Assembly: GCF_014649795.1 (NCBI RefSeq)
Contig: NZ_BMTS01000004.1
Span: 1-64,000, forward strand
Source: Streptomyces melanogenes
Lineage (GTDB): Bacteria; Actinomycetota; Actinomycetes; Streptomycetales; Streptomycetaceae
Direction: 5' to 3'
Length of the DNA stretch: 64,000 bases
Positions 34,060 through 43,413 of the stretch are shown piece by piece. A program made the translations under genes and the position numbers. Numbering within the stretch: the first letter of the stretch is position 1; each line of letters starts with the position of its first letter. The notes under the pieces were generated by a model. That model ran no database searches and was not told where the DNA came from. It was given only the letters and a program-made list of their open reading frames with translations.

Positions 34060-35121
34060 TCAGGCCTCCAGCGCGTCCGTCTCCTCGAAGAGGTGCGCCC
34101 AGGGGCGCTGGCCCCGGCCCGCGGCCTCGATGCCCGTCTTGCCGTACCGGGCCGTCGTGCGCGACCACGCCAGGTTGCCGCTCATCAGCGCCCGCATGCC
34201 CGCCACATAGTCGTCGACCTGGGCGCGCAACTGGCTGGATACCCCGGCGAACGCGAGCTCCTCGGTCAGCTGCACCGCCAGCGTCTGGAAGCGCTCCACC
34301 CGGGAGTTGGCCAGCCGGGCGACGTCGCGGACGGCCCGGTCCACCGAGAGCCCGGCCCCCTTGTGCAGGATGATCACGCTGTTGTTGACGTCCCCGGCGG
34401 CCAGCTCCTTGTCCACCGACACGATGTCGTTGACGAAGATCACCACATCGGCGGTGATCCAGCGCATCTCGGCCAGCGGGCTGCCGCGGTGCAGCTCGTC
34501 GGGGAGCGTGTACCGGCCGCACCGCTCGACGAGATCCAGACAGGGCTGTACGCCGATGGAGTCGCGGCGGCCGCGCAGGAACCCGGGCAGCGACGGCGGC
34601 CCGGTGCGGGTGCGGTTGATGGCCTCCCAGTGATAGGCCGTCAGATAGTCCCGCCAGTGGTCGCGGAAGCGCTCCTGCCAAAGGAGCGGGGTGCCGTCGC
34701 CCAGCCGCTTCCACAACTCCGCGAGCGTGCCCGCGAGATGGTTGGTCGGATCGCCCGGCGCCGGGCCCCGGTCGCTCATCGTGCGCAGCATGATGTCGAT
34801 CTGCCGGGCCACCGCGTCCGGCTGCCGGCCGATCGGGCCGTCGAACTGGTCGTCGAAGACGAAGAACCAGGCGTTGAGGTCGGTCGCCAGCGCGAGGTCC
34901 GAGTCCGTGGCGTCCGGGTAGAAGTACGCCATCAGGCGTTCGAGCCCCATCGCGTCGTACTCGTCCGTGGCGTTCTGGCCCGAGAGCATCCCGAACCGGT
35001 GAAGCCAGTCGAGCGTGTGCTGACGTGCCGCCGCGTGGCGCGGATGACAGCGGGCGCGGAACGGGATGTCGATGAGCTCCGTGCGGTCCTCCGACGGCGG
35101 TGAGCCTGCTGGGGACGACAT
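34060..35121 (-). CDS. Class I terpene synthase (sesquiterpene cyclase-like)
   Basis: ATG 35121 follows AGGAGGCGGAGC; 353 residues. All functional elements are present: the Asp-rich motif DDQFD (90-94), pyrophosphate-sensor Arg185 46 residues before the NSE triad, NSE triad NDIVSVDKE (N231, S235, E239), and the C-terminal Arg-Tyr pair in TTARYG. It should ionise farnesyl (or geranyl/geranylgeranyl) diphosphate in a Mg-dependent cyclisation. The product cannot be deduced. No prenyl transferase or P450 is adjacent; the nearest P450 is 17 kb away. Its start faces the LAL regulator gene across 250 bases, so that regulator may control it. Confidence 0.93.
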   Translation of the reverse strand: MSSPAGSPPSEDRTELIDIPFRARCHPRHAAARQHTLDWLHRFGMLSGQNATDEYDAMGLERLMAYFYPDATDSDLALATDLNAWFFVFDDQFDGPIGRQPDAVARQIDIMLRTMSDRGPAPGDPTNHLAGTLAELWKRLGDGTPLLWQERFRDHWRDYLTAYHWEAINRTRTGPPSLPGFLRGRRDSIGVQPCLDLVERCGRYTLPDELHRGSPLAEMRWITADVVIFVNDIVSVDKELAAGDVNNSVIILHKGAGLSVDRAVRDVARLANSRVERFQTLAVQLTEELAFAGVSSQLRAQVDDYVAGMRALMSGNLAWSRTTARYGKTGIEAAGRGQRPWAHLFEETDALEA

Positions 35122-35337
35122 CGCTCCGCCTCCTCTGCGCCGAAGGGTGAGCAGCCTTGGGCGGAGCTGCTGTCCGGAAAGCTCATAGTGCGCCCGTGGC
35201 CGGAACCGCACAAGCGGCGTGTGGGCCGGTGCTTCGCGCCCCCTGGACCGGCGTCAACCCCCCAGCAGATCCAGGCGAGTTAGTCAAGCCGGGTTTGCAA
35301 GACGGTCACATCGGTGTCACGGTGCGTGTCCGAAAGC

Positions 35338-35353
35338 GTAGGCTCGGCCCTAC
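35338..35353. promoter_or_regulatory. Small inverted repeat upstream of LAL regulator
   Basis: GTAGG and CCTAC flank six bases in the divergent region between terpene synthase and LAL genes, about 19 bases before the LAL start. It may be a regulator site or chance. Confidence 0.3.
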
Positions 35354-35371
35354 TGTCAAAAGGGGACGGTT

Positions 35372-38301
35372 GTGGCGGACATGAAAGGCCGGCGGACCAG
35401 TGGTGCGCGCAGGCGACTGTTCGAGCGGGAGAATGAACTCCTGCTCCTCGAAGGCATGTTGGACGACCTGTGCGGCGCGGGAGCCGAGGGGGATACGGGC
35501 GCGTCGAGCGGCGGGCTGCTCGCCGTCTCGGGAGCGGCCGGTCTGGGCAAGACGAGTCTGCTCGCCGAGGTGCGCAGGGAGGCGGTCGCCCGCGGCTGCA
35601 CCCTGCTGACGGCCCGCGGCGGCGAGCAGGAGCAGGGCGTGGCCTTCCACGTGGTGCGCCAACTGGTGCAGCCGGTGCTGGCCGCGGCCGGCGAGAGCGA
35701 ACACCGGCGGATACTCGGAACCTGGTACGACATCGTGGCGCCCGCGGTCGGCCTGGTCGCCCTGCCGGGCGGCTCGCCGGACCCGCAGGGCGTGCGCGAC
35801 GGCCTCGACTGGCTGGTGACCCGGTTCGCCGTGGAGCACACGCCGGTGGTACTCATCGTCGACGACGCGCACTGGGCGGACGACGAGTCCCTCACCTGGC
35901 TCAGCTCGTTCGCGCTGCGCGCGGCCGAGCTCCCGATCCTGATCGTGGTGGCCTACCGGCCCGAGGAACTGCCCGCGCAGGCGAGCGAGTTCCGCAGGCT
36001 CGCCGAGCGGCACGGCTCCCGGCCGGTCACCCTGGCGCCGCTCTCCCCGCACGGCGTGGGCAGGCTCGTCCACGAAGTGCTGCAGAACGGCGCCGACGAC
36101 CTGTTCTCCCGCGAGTGCTGGGCGCTGACGGGAGGCAACCCGTTCGAGGCGGTCGAACTGATCGCCAAGATCCGCGAGCGGAACATCAAACCGCACTACG
36201 CCAACGCCGCCGAGCTGCGGGAGCTCGCCTCCCTGGCGCGCGGCAGCGGACTCGTCGAGCGCCTGGAGCGGCTCGGCCCCTCACCGGTCAGGCTGGCCTG
36301 GGCCGTCGCCATCCTCGGCACCGCGGTCGACCCGCACATGGCGAGCAGCGTGGGCGGCCTCGGCGTCGAGGAGTCCGCCGACGCGATCCAGCGGCTGCGC
36401 GAGGCACGCATCCTGGCCGGCCGCACGGGCGACTCCGACCGCTGGACTTCTTCCACCCGCTGGTCGGCACGGCCGTCTACCGCGCCATCCCGCCCGCGAT
36501 GCGGGTGGCGATGCACGGCCAGGCGGCGGTCTGCGTCACCGAGGCGGGCCTCGGCCCCACGGTTGCCGCCCGCCACCTCCTTGAGATGCATCCCGAGGAC
36601 GACCGCTGGGCGGTCCAGCAGCTCAGGGCCGCCGCGCGCGAGTGCATGCGGGCCGGTGCGCCCGAGGCGGCCCGGCGCTGCCTGGCCCGCGCCCTGCGCG
36701 AACCGCCCTCCCTGGAGGAGCGGGCCGAGGTGCTGTTCGAGCTCGGCTGCTCGGCGCTCCTGAACGAACCGGCCACCACGGTCAACCACCTCCAGGCCGC
36801 CCTGGAGGAGCCGGAGCTCGACCCCGCCCTGCGCGAGGCGATCACCTACCGACTGGCCCAGGCGCTGGCGCATACCGACCGGATGGGCGAGGCGGCCGAG
36901 CTGGTCTCCGTGGAGGGCCGCAGCTCCACCAACCCCCGCACCCGGCTGCGCATGCAGGCCGAGGGATTCAAGTGGAACGCGTTCCGGGCCGACGAGGAGG
37001 ACTCGGCGGCCCGCTCGCGCAGGCTGGCCCGGCTCGCCGATCACCTCACCACCCGGGGCATGGCCGAGCGCTACATCCTCGGGCTGCGCGCCTGGGACGC
37101 CATGGTCCGCGGCGAGCCCGCCGCCGTCGCCCTCTCCTACGCGGAGGAGGCGCTGGGTGACGGACTCTCCTGGACCGACGAGGACTGGGGCTTCGAGGTC
37201 CCCGTCATGGTCGCGCTCACGTTCATGTACTGCGACCAGCCGGGCCGCGCGGACGAGCTGTTCAGCAGGGGCATCGCGGAGTGCGAGAACCGCGGCTGGC
37301 GCGGCGCCCACCTCTCGTTCGGCCTCACCCTGCTCGGGTACATCCGGTTCTGCCGCGGCCGCCTCGCCGAGGCCGAGGACCTGGTCCACGGCGGGCTGCG
37401 GATCGCTGACCGGGTCGGCCAGCGCATCCCGGCCCAGTGGTTCGCCCTCGGCATCCTGATCGAGATCCTGCTGGCCCGGGGCCGGGTCGACGAGGCGCAG
37501 GAGCTGTCCGACCGGTACAACTACGGCCAGGTCGTCCCCAACGCCGTCGTCTACCCCGACTCCGAGACCGTCTACAGCGAGCTGCTGCTCGCCCGCGGTC
37601 TGCGCAGCGACGCCGAGCAGCGGCTGCGCGCGGTCGGCCGGCGCCTGGACCGCAGGGGCATGCGCAACCCGGCGTGGTGCCCCTGGCGGCCGCTGCTCGC
37701 CGAGGCGCTGGCCCAGGCGGACCCGGCGGAGGCCCAGAAGGTGGCCGACGAGGGAGTCGAGCTGGCCCGCCGGTTCGGCACCGCGGGCGCCATCGGCCGG
37801 GCCCTGCACTCCGCCGCCAAGGTGGCCACCGGCGCGAAGAGCCTCAAGCTCCTCGCGGAGGCGGTGCACTACCTGGAGCGCTCGCCGTCCGCGTACGAGC
37901 TGGCCTGCGCGCTGGTCGACCACGGCACGGCGCTCAGCCGGGCCGGGCTGCCCCAGGACGCCTCGGAGCTGCTCATCCGGGGCATGGAGAGCGCGGTGGT
38001 GTGCGGCGCCGACGCGCTGGCGGCCCGGGCGCGCGACGAGCTGGCCGCGTCGGGGCTGCGCCCGCTGCGGCTGCGTGCGGTGGGCACGGACTCGCTCACC
38101 GCGCAGGAGAAGACGGTGGCCGACCGGGCGGCGCGGGGCTGGGAGAACACCCGCATCGCCGAGGAGCTGGGCATCCGGGAGCGGGCCGTGGAACTGCTGC
38201 TCTCGGGCGTCTTCCGCAAGATCGGCACCGATCTGGCCGGGCTGCCGGAGCTGCTGCGGCACGCCGAGAACCGCCCGGCGCCGGGGACGCCGCCGCGCTG
38301 A
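35372..38301 (+). pseudogene. LAL-type LuxR regulator, split by a one-base deletion
   Basis: Reconstructed product about 976 residues, the normal size of LAL regulators. The first frame (GTG 35372) carries FERENELLLLEGML, Walker A GAAGLGKTS (54-62) and Walker B VVLIVDDAHWADD, up to ARILAGRTGDSD. The downstream frame resumes PLDFFHPLVGTAVYRAIPPAM and continues through TPR-like repeats to the C-terminal LuxR HTH (SLTAQEKTVADRAARGWENTRIAEELGI). The join is at 36437-36441, where GACCG stands for an expected GACCCG: one C is missing. As it stands, translation would end near 36763 without the DNA-binding domain. Either a true inactivating mutation or a sequencing error in a C run. Confidence 0.88.
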
Positions 38302-38309
38302 ACCGCCGG

Positions 38310-38346
38310 ACGTGGGCCGGGGCCCGTCGAGGTGCCCCGGCCACGT
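38310..38346. terminator. Hairpin after LAL gene
   Basis: ACGTGG/CCACGT and CCGGGGC/GCCCCGG form a two-part stem with one bulged G and a 10-base loop. It sits right after the LAL stop and just before the next start, so it could terminate or attenuate. Confidence 0.5.
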
Positions 38347-38358
38347 ACCATGGGCGGC

Positions 38359-38859
38359 ATGTCGTTCCTCCGCCGCCGCAGCTCCGCCACTCCCGCGGGC
38401 CCGGACTTCGATGTCCTGGCCATGGACCCGGGCGACTGGCCCGGAAACCTCGGTGCCGGGCTGCTGCCCGCGCCCGACGGAAGCTGCCAGGGCGTCTTCC
38501 TGCGCTACGACCTGTTCGGCGGCCGCGGCCCCGCGATGGTCATCGGCAACCTGCCCGAGGGCTCGCCGGCCCGGGAGCTCGACGAGGGCCAGGTGCCCTT
38601 CGAGGTCGCCCAGCTCCTGCTCGCGCTGGAGAACGACGAGCCGGTCGAGGTCGTCGACTCCGAGGACATCCCCGTGATGCAGGGCGACAACCTGCTGATC
38701 GTGCGGCGCCTCAAGCTGTCCGAGAGCCGCGTCTCCTGTGTGCAGTTCGACCGCAGCGACAACGTGCTGGTCACCATCGCCAGCTGGGACCGGCCGATCA
38801 CCGACGACCTGTACGCCCTCCTGAAGCCGCTGCCCGCGGAGCTCTTCCAGCAGGGCTGA
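38359..38859 (+). CDS. Conserved hypothetical protein, 166 aa
   Basis: A cytosolic acidic protein beginning MSFLRRRSS (ATG 38359; ATG 38350 also possible, neither with a strong ribosome site). It has no signal peptide or membrane helix. Segments such as FLRYDLFGGRGPAMVIGNLPEG and VSCVQFDRSDNVLVTIASWDRPITDDLYALLKPLP look like a conserved Streptomyces protein of unknown function. Codon use is typical, so the gene is probably real. Confidence 0.7.
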   Translation: MSFLRRRSSATPAGPDFDVLAMDPGDWPGNLGAGLLPAPDGSCQGVFLRYDLFGGRGPAMVIGNLPEGSPARELDEGQVPFEVAQLLLALENDEPVEVVDSEDIPVMQGDNLLIVRRLKLSESRVSCVQFDRSDNVLVTIASWDRPITDDLYALLKPLPAELFQQG

Positions 38860-39008
38860 CGGCGCCAGTGGCAGGTCAACGGCCTGCCACCGGTCTGGTC
38901 CACTGATACAACCCACCCTTGTGGCGGCACTCTTGACGCGCCCTCACCCGGGGTCACACAGTGTGCGCGCACCGCACCCGAGGTGAACTCCCGGCAGGAA
39001 GGGTTGTC

Positions 39009-40340
39009 ATGACATCCCATCAGAGGACCAGGCTCGCACTCGCGCTGACCGCCACCGGGGCCTTCGGCCTCGCCCTGCTCTCCCCCGTGGCACCGGCCGG
39101 CGCACAGGAGCGCACCACCGAGTGCCCGCGCGTGCTGAAGTGCGACTGGATCCCGGCGGCCTACCAGCAGAACGGCGATCCGGACAACAAACAGGCGTAC
39201 GGGAACTACGACATCGCCGACCGGCCGTCCACCAACCGGATCAAGTACATCGTCCTGCACGACACCGAAGAGGACTACGACGGCACGATCAGGATCTTCC
39301 AGGATCCCAAGAGAGCCGTCTCCGCCCACTACGTCGTGCGCTCCTCGGACGGCCATGTGGCGCAGATGGTGAAGACCAAGGACGTGGCCTGGCAGGCCGG
39401 GAACTGGTACATCAACACGCACTCCATCGGCATCGAGCAGGAGGGCGTCGCCGTCGAGGGCGCCAAGTGGTACACGCCGGAGATGTACCGCTCCACGGCC
39501 GCCCTGGTGCGCTATCTCGCCGCCAAGTACGACATCCCGCTGGACCGCCAGCACATCATCGGCCACGAGAACGTACCGCCGACCACGGCAGGCGGCACCA
39601 AGAACATGCACTGGGACCCGGGCCCGTACTGGGACTGGAACCGCTTCATGGCCGTGCTCGGCGCACCCACCCACCCCACCGCCCGGCCCGGCAGCCAACT
39701 GGTCACCATCAGCCCCAAGTTCGCCGCCAACCAGCAGGTGTTCCGGGACTGCGAGAAGAACGCCGACCTGCCCGCCCAGGGCAGCAGCGCCGTCCCGCTG
39801 CACATCGAACCCTCCGCCACGGCCCCGCTGTTCGCCGACCCCGGCCTGCACGCGCCCGGCGAGCCCGGCACCAACTGCGCCAACGACTGGGGTAGCAAGA
39901 TCAGCGCCACCCAGCAGGCCGTGGTGGCCGAGCGCAGAGAGGGCTGGACGGCGATCTGGTGGTACGGCCAGAAGGCCTGGCTCCGGACGCCCGAGCACAC
40001 CCGCACCACCACACCGACCGCGGGCTACGTCGTACGGCCCAAGGCGGGTCTGACGGAGGTGCCGGTGTACGGCGTCGCCTACCCCGAGAAGTCCGACTAC
40101 CCGGCCGACTTCACCGCGCCACGCGTCGGCACCCCGCTCGCGTACACCATCAAGGCGGGCCAGTCCTACCCCGGCGGCGGCGAGGCGCCCAGCGGCTACT
40201 TCTACGCGCCGACGATCGACTCGTCCCGCCCGTACGACCACACGTACTTCCCCGGCTCGGCCAAGTACGTCACCGTGCAGATCGGCCACCGCATCGCCGT
40301 GGTGCGGGCCGCCGACGTAGATGTCGTACGGGTGCGCTGA
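39009..40340 (+). CDS. Secreted N-acetylmuramoyl-L-alanine amidase (Amidase_2/PGRP)
   Basis: ATG 39009 with GGAAGGG upstream gives a 443-residue precursor with a Sec signal (LALALTATGAFGLALLSPVAPAGA). The amidase domain spans about residues 60-215. Zn ligands are expected at His in IVLHDTEEDYDG, His in GHENVPP and the last in MHWDPGPYWDW. HYVVRSSDGHVAQMV and NTHSIGIEQEG complete the T7-lysozyme/PGRP pattern. The C-terminal half (from about 225) has SH3-like wall-binding character. It should hydrolyse the amide between MurNAc and the stem peptide outside the cell, in wall turnover or lysis. Confidence 0.92.
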   Translation: MTSHQRTRLALALTATGAFGLALLSPVAPAGAQERTTECPRVLKCDWIPAAYQQNGDPDNKQAYGNYDIADRPSTNRIKYIVLHDTEEDYDGTIRIFQDPKRAVSAHYVVRSSDGHVAQMVKTKDVAWQAGNWYINTHSIGIEQEGVAVEGAKWYTPEMYRSTAALVRYLAAKYDIPLDRQHIIGHENVPPTTAGGTKNMHWDPGPYWDWNRFMAVLGAPTHPTARPGSQLVTISPKFAANQQVFRDCEKNADLPAQGSSAVPLHIEPSATAPLFADPGLHAPGEPGTNCANDWGSKISATQQAVVAERREGWTAIWWYGQKAWLRTPEHTRTTTPTAGYVVRPKAGLTEVPVYGVAYPEKSDYPADFTAPRVGTPLAYTIKAGQSYPGGGEAPSGYFYAPTIDSSRPYDHTYFPGSAKYVTVQIGHRIAVVRAADVDVVRVR

Positions 40341-40407
40341 GCGCGCGCGGCGGCGCGCCGCGCGTCCGGTGTGTCGGCACCGGGCGCGCGGCGCGCACCT
40401 TTCCCAC

Positions 40408-40445
40408 GGGCCCGTTCCAGCGGAGCAGGTAGCCGGAACGGGCCC
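40408..40445. terminator. Bidirectional terminator hairpin
   Basis: GGGCCCGTTCC and GGAACGGGCCC form a perfect 11-bp stem with a 16-base loop between the converging amidase and phosphotransferase genes. Confidence 0.7.
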
Positions 40446-40456
40446 TCACGCGGCGG

Positions 40457-41596
40457 TCAGCGGGTCCCGACCGCCGCACGCACGGCCCGACGCGCCAGGG
40501 CGCAGTCGTCGTGCAGCCTGCGCAGCAGCAGCCGCTGCTGCTCCCCGGCCGACGGCACACCCGGCTGCTGCGGCGAGGCCGCGCCCGAGGGCGCCGACTC
40601 GCGCATGGTGCGCTGCACGGCCGTCTCGTACGTCCGGATCTCCCGCGTCAGTACGAGCATCAGGTTCACCAGGAAGGCGTCCCGCGCGGCCGGGCCGGAC
40701 GCCTGGGCCGCCTGGCTGATCTGCCGCCGGGCCACCGGGGCGTCCCCGAGCACCGCCCACAGCGTCGCCAGGTCGTACCCCGGCAGATACCAGCCGGCGT
40801 GCTCCCAGTCGACGAGCACCGGCCCCGCGGGCGACAGCAGGATGTTCGTCAGCAGCGCCTCGCCGTGCGAGAACTGCCACGCGACCGGGCGGCCCGAGTG
40901 GGCCAGACCGTGCAGCAGCTTCTGGAGGTCGCTCAGATCCCGGTCGGTGAAGAGCCCGAGCTCGTGGTAGCGGGCGATCCGCGGCGCGTACTCCAGCGGC
41001 CGGCCGAACATCTCGGCCGGTGGCCGCCAGGCGTTGACCCGGCCGATCGCCCCGAGCGCCGCCCGGACGTCCGCGCGGGGCGGAGCCTCGACCGGGTGGC
41101 GGGACAGCGCCGCCGCTCGTCCGGGCATCCGCTCGATCACCAGGGTGCAGTTGTCGGGGTCCGCGGCGATCAGCCGCGGCACCCGCACCGGTGGGCGGTG
41201 CCGGACGAACGCGCGGTAGACCGCTATTTCGTGCCTGAACCGCTCGGCCCAGACGGGCGAGTGGTCCAGGAGGCACTTGGCGACCGCCGTGGCGCGGCCG
41301 GTCGATCCGACGAGCAGCACGGACCGGCCGCTGCGCCGCAGCACCTGCACCGGATTGAACTCGGGACAGATGCGGTGCACCGACGCGATGGCCATCCGCA
41401 GCTGCGCGCCCTGCGGACCGGACAAGTCGATCCTCCCGCTGAGCGGTTGGACGCCCGCCCCGGGCCGGCGCGCGGTCCGGCCGGCGCCGAGCGCCGCCGG
41501 AGCGGCGTGCGAGGGGTCGAGGTACGGTCCGCCGCCCGTCACCAGGTGGCGGTGCGGCCGGGGCGGGGCTGACACGGAGGACGATGCTGTGTACAT
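40457..41596 (-). CDS. Aminoglycoside-phosphotransferase-like kinase
   Basis: The 379-residue protein starts at ATG 41596 (weak AAGGGA upstream). It has an APH/choline-kinase fold: nucleotide Lys region [10 protein letters not shown], Brenner-type catalytic loop [13 protein letters not shown], and metal site [18 protein letters not shown]. The catalytic Asp of the usual HGD motif is replaced by Glu (HGE), which may weaken or alter catalysis. Its N-terminal 90 residues are Pro-rich and poorly conserved. The gene is divergent from the NsdA-like regulator across 234 bases. The substrate is unknown and the annotation does not imply antibiotic resistance. Confidence 0.82.
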   Translation of the reverse strand: MYTASSSVSAPPRPHRHLVTGGGPYLDPSHAAPAALGAGRTARRPGAGVQPLSGRIDLSGPQGAQLRMAIASVHRICPEFNPVQVLRRSGRSVLLVGSTGRATAVAKCLLDHSPVWAERFRHEIAVYRAFVRHRPPVRVPRLIAADPDNCTLVIERMPGRAAALSRHPVEAPPRADVRAALGAIGRVNAWRPPAEMFGRPLEYAPRIARYHELGLFTDRDLSDLQKLLHGLAHSGRPVAWQFSHGEALLTNILLSPAGPVLVDWEHAGWYLPGYDLATLWAVLGDAPVARRQISQAAQASGPAARDAFLVNLMLVLTREIRTYETAVQRTMRESAPSGAASPQQPGVPSAGEQQRLLLRRLHDDCALARRAVRAAVGTR

Positions 41597-41784
41597 GGGC
41601 GAGACAGATCCCTTCGTGCGCCGACGAGTTGCTGGCCAACCCGGCCCCGGTGGCCCTGATCCCACCCTGGGGAATGGGGTCCGCCTGCCGGGGCGGGGTG
41701 GCGCCTTCTTACCTGACACCCGACCGCGGGTGGCACACCATGTGGCGCACCCTGGCGAACCGTGGCGAATAGTCGCACCGCATC

Positions 41785-41803
41785 TGACAGGGGGTTACTG
41801 TCA
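41785..41803. promoter_or_regulatory. Inverted repeat upstream of NsdA-like gene
   Basis: TGACAG and CTGTCA flank GGGGTTA, 27 bases before the GTG start. The position suits a repressor or autoregulatory site. Confidence 0.5.
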
Positions 41804-41830
41804 ACTCAGCCGAGAACCTGGGGGCTTGAA

Positions 41831-43324
41831 GTGAACGGACAACCCAACACTCGCCTGAACGACCTCTTCGGCCTCGCCGGCTGGTCCAAGGGCGAACTCG
41901 CGAGGCTGGTGAACCGGCAGGCGGCCGCGATGGGCCACCCCCAGCTGGCCACCGACACCTCGCGGGTGCGGCGTTGGATCGACATGGGGGAGTCCCCGCG
42001 CGATCCGGTGCCGAGGGTGCTGGCGGCTCTGTTCACCGAGCGGCTCGGCCGTGTCGTGACCATCGAGGACCTCGGTTTCGACCGGCAAGGGCGCGCCGGA
42101 AAGCGGCGGGACGTCGGACCCAAGCAGAACCCCGACGGCCTACCGTGGGCGCCTGAACGGACGGCGGCGGTCCTCACCGAATTCACGGGAATGGACCTCA
42201 TGCTCAACCGACGCGGTCTGGTGGGCGCGGGCGCCGCGCTCGCCGCAGGCTCCGCACTCAGCAGCGCCATGCACGACTGGCTGCACACCGACCCCGTACT
42301 CTCGGCCGACGCCCCCCGACTCGACGATCCCCTCTACGCCGACCCCGCCGGGTACGACCGCTACGAGGCCGCCCCCATCGGGTCGCAGGAGATCGGGGCG
42401 CTGGAGCGCTCGGTCGAGGTCTTCCGCGCCTGGGACGCGTCCCGGGGCGGCGGACTTCAGCGCAAGGCCGTGGTGGGCCAGCTCAACGAGGTGGGCGGCA
42501 TGCTCGCCTACCGTCACCCCGACCATCTCCAGCGGCGCCTGTGGGGCGTCGCCGCCAACCTGGCCGTCCTGGCCGGCTGGATGTCCCACGACATCGGCCT
42601 CGAACCGACCGCCCAGAAGTACTTCGTCATCGCCGCGCACGCGGCCCGCGAGGGCGGCGACCGCCCGCGCGCCGGCGAAGCACTGTCCCGCGCCGCCCGG
42701 CAGATGGTCCATCTGGGCCGTCCCGACGACGCGCTCGACCTCATGAAGCTCGCCAAGTCCGGTTCCGGCGACGAGACCCTGCCGCGCACCCGGGCCATGC
42801 TGCACACCATCGAGGCCTGGGCGCAGGCGTCGATGGGGCAGGGCCAGGCGATGCGGCGTACCCTCGGCGAGGCAGAGGAGCTCTTCGTCTCGGACCGGGG
42901 CGACGTGCCCCCGCCGAGCTGGATGCAGATGTTCGACGAGGCGGACCTCCACGGCATGCAGGCCCTGGCGTTCCGTACGCTCGCCGAGCACGACGCGAGC
43001 GCGGCGGGCGTGGCTGCCCGCCATGCCAAACAGGCGCTCGAACTCCGGGTCAACGGGCGCCAGCGCTCGAAGATCTTCGACTACATCTCGCTCGCCTCGG
43101 CCTGCTTCATCGCCGACGACCCCGAACAGGCGGACCGCTACGCCCGGTTGGCCCTGGTGTCGATGGGGGAGACCTCCTCCCACCGCACCTGGGACCGGCT
43201 GCGCGAGATGTACCGGCTGACCGGGCAGTACGCCGGGTACCAGAAGATCCAGGACCTCCGCGAGGAAATCCAACTGGCCCTGCCGAAGGCACCGACGAGG
43301 CGGGGCCGGAGCATGGACCTGTAG
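41831..43324 (+). CDS. NsdA-like regulatory protein (HTH plus TPR-like)
   Basis: GTG 41831 gives 497 residues, the size of S. coelicolor NsdA (negative regulator of sporulation and antibiotic production), to which the N-terminus is clearly related. The pattern LNDLFGLAGWSKGELARLVNR, TDTSRVRRWIDMGESPRDPVPRVLAALFTERLGR and TIEDLGF matches the NsdA helix-turn-helix-like domain as I remember it. A short hydrophobic stretch (GLVGAGAALAAGSALSS, about residue 140) is followed by helical TPR-like repeats to the C-terminus. It may be a paralogue rather than NsdA itself. An upstream inverted repeat suggests autoregulation. Confidence 0.75.
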   Translation: MNGQPNTRLNDLFGLAGWSKGELARLVNRQAAAMGHPQLATDTSRVRRWIDMGESPRDPVPRVLAALFTERLGRVVTIEDLGFDRQGRAGKRRDVGPKQNPDGLPWAPERTAAVLTEFTGMDLMLNRRGLVGAGAALAAGSALSSAMHDWLHTDPVLSADAPRLDDPLYADPAGYDRYEAAPIGSQEIGALERSVEVFRAWDASRGGGLQRKAVVGQLNEVGGMLAYRHPDHLQRRLWGVAANLAVLAGWMSHDIGLEPTAQKYFVIAAHAAREGGDRPRAGEALSRAARQMVHLGRPDDALDLMKLAKSGSGDETLPRTRAMLHTIEAWAQASMGQGQAMRRTLGEAEELFVSDRGDVPPPSWMQMFDEADLHGMQALAFRTLAEHDASAAGVAARHAKQALELRVNGRQRSKIFDYISLASACFIADDPEQADRYARLALVSMGETSSHRTWDRLREMYRLTGQYAGYQKIQDLREEIQLALPKAPTRRGRSMDL

Positions 43325-43348
43325 CGGGCCCGGTCAGCCGGACCCGCT
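43323..43348. terminator. Terminator hairpin between NsdA-like and PP2C genes
   Basis: AGCGGG-CCGG pairs with CCGG-CCCGCT around TCAG with one C/A mismatch, right after the NsdA-like stop, between converging genes. Confidence 0.65.
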
Positions 43349-43413
43349 CACAACCCCATTCTGCTCAATCGATCCGTACCGCCGTCAACAACCGATCCAT
43401 GCCGCCGGGAAGT

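Noticed and set aside
40457..41596. APH-like gene as an aminoglycoside resistance determinant
   Set aside because: It shares only the kinase fold; the catalytic loop has HGE rather than HGD, and no resistance context is present.
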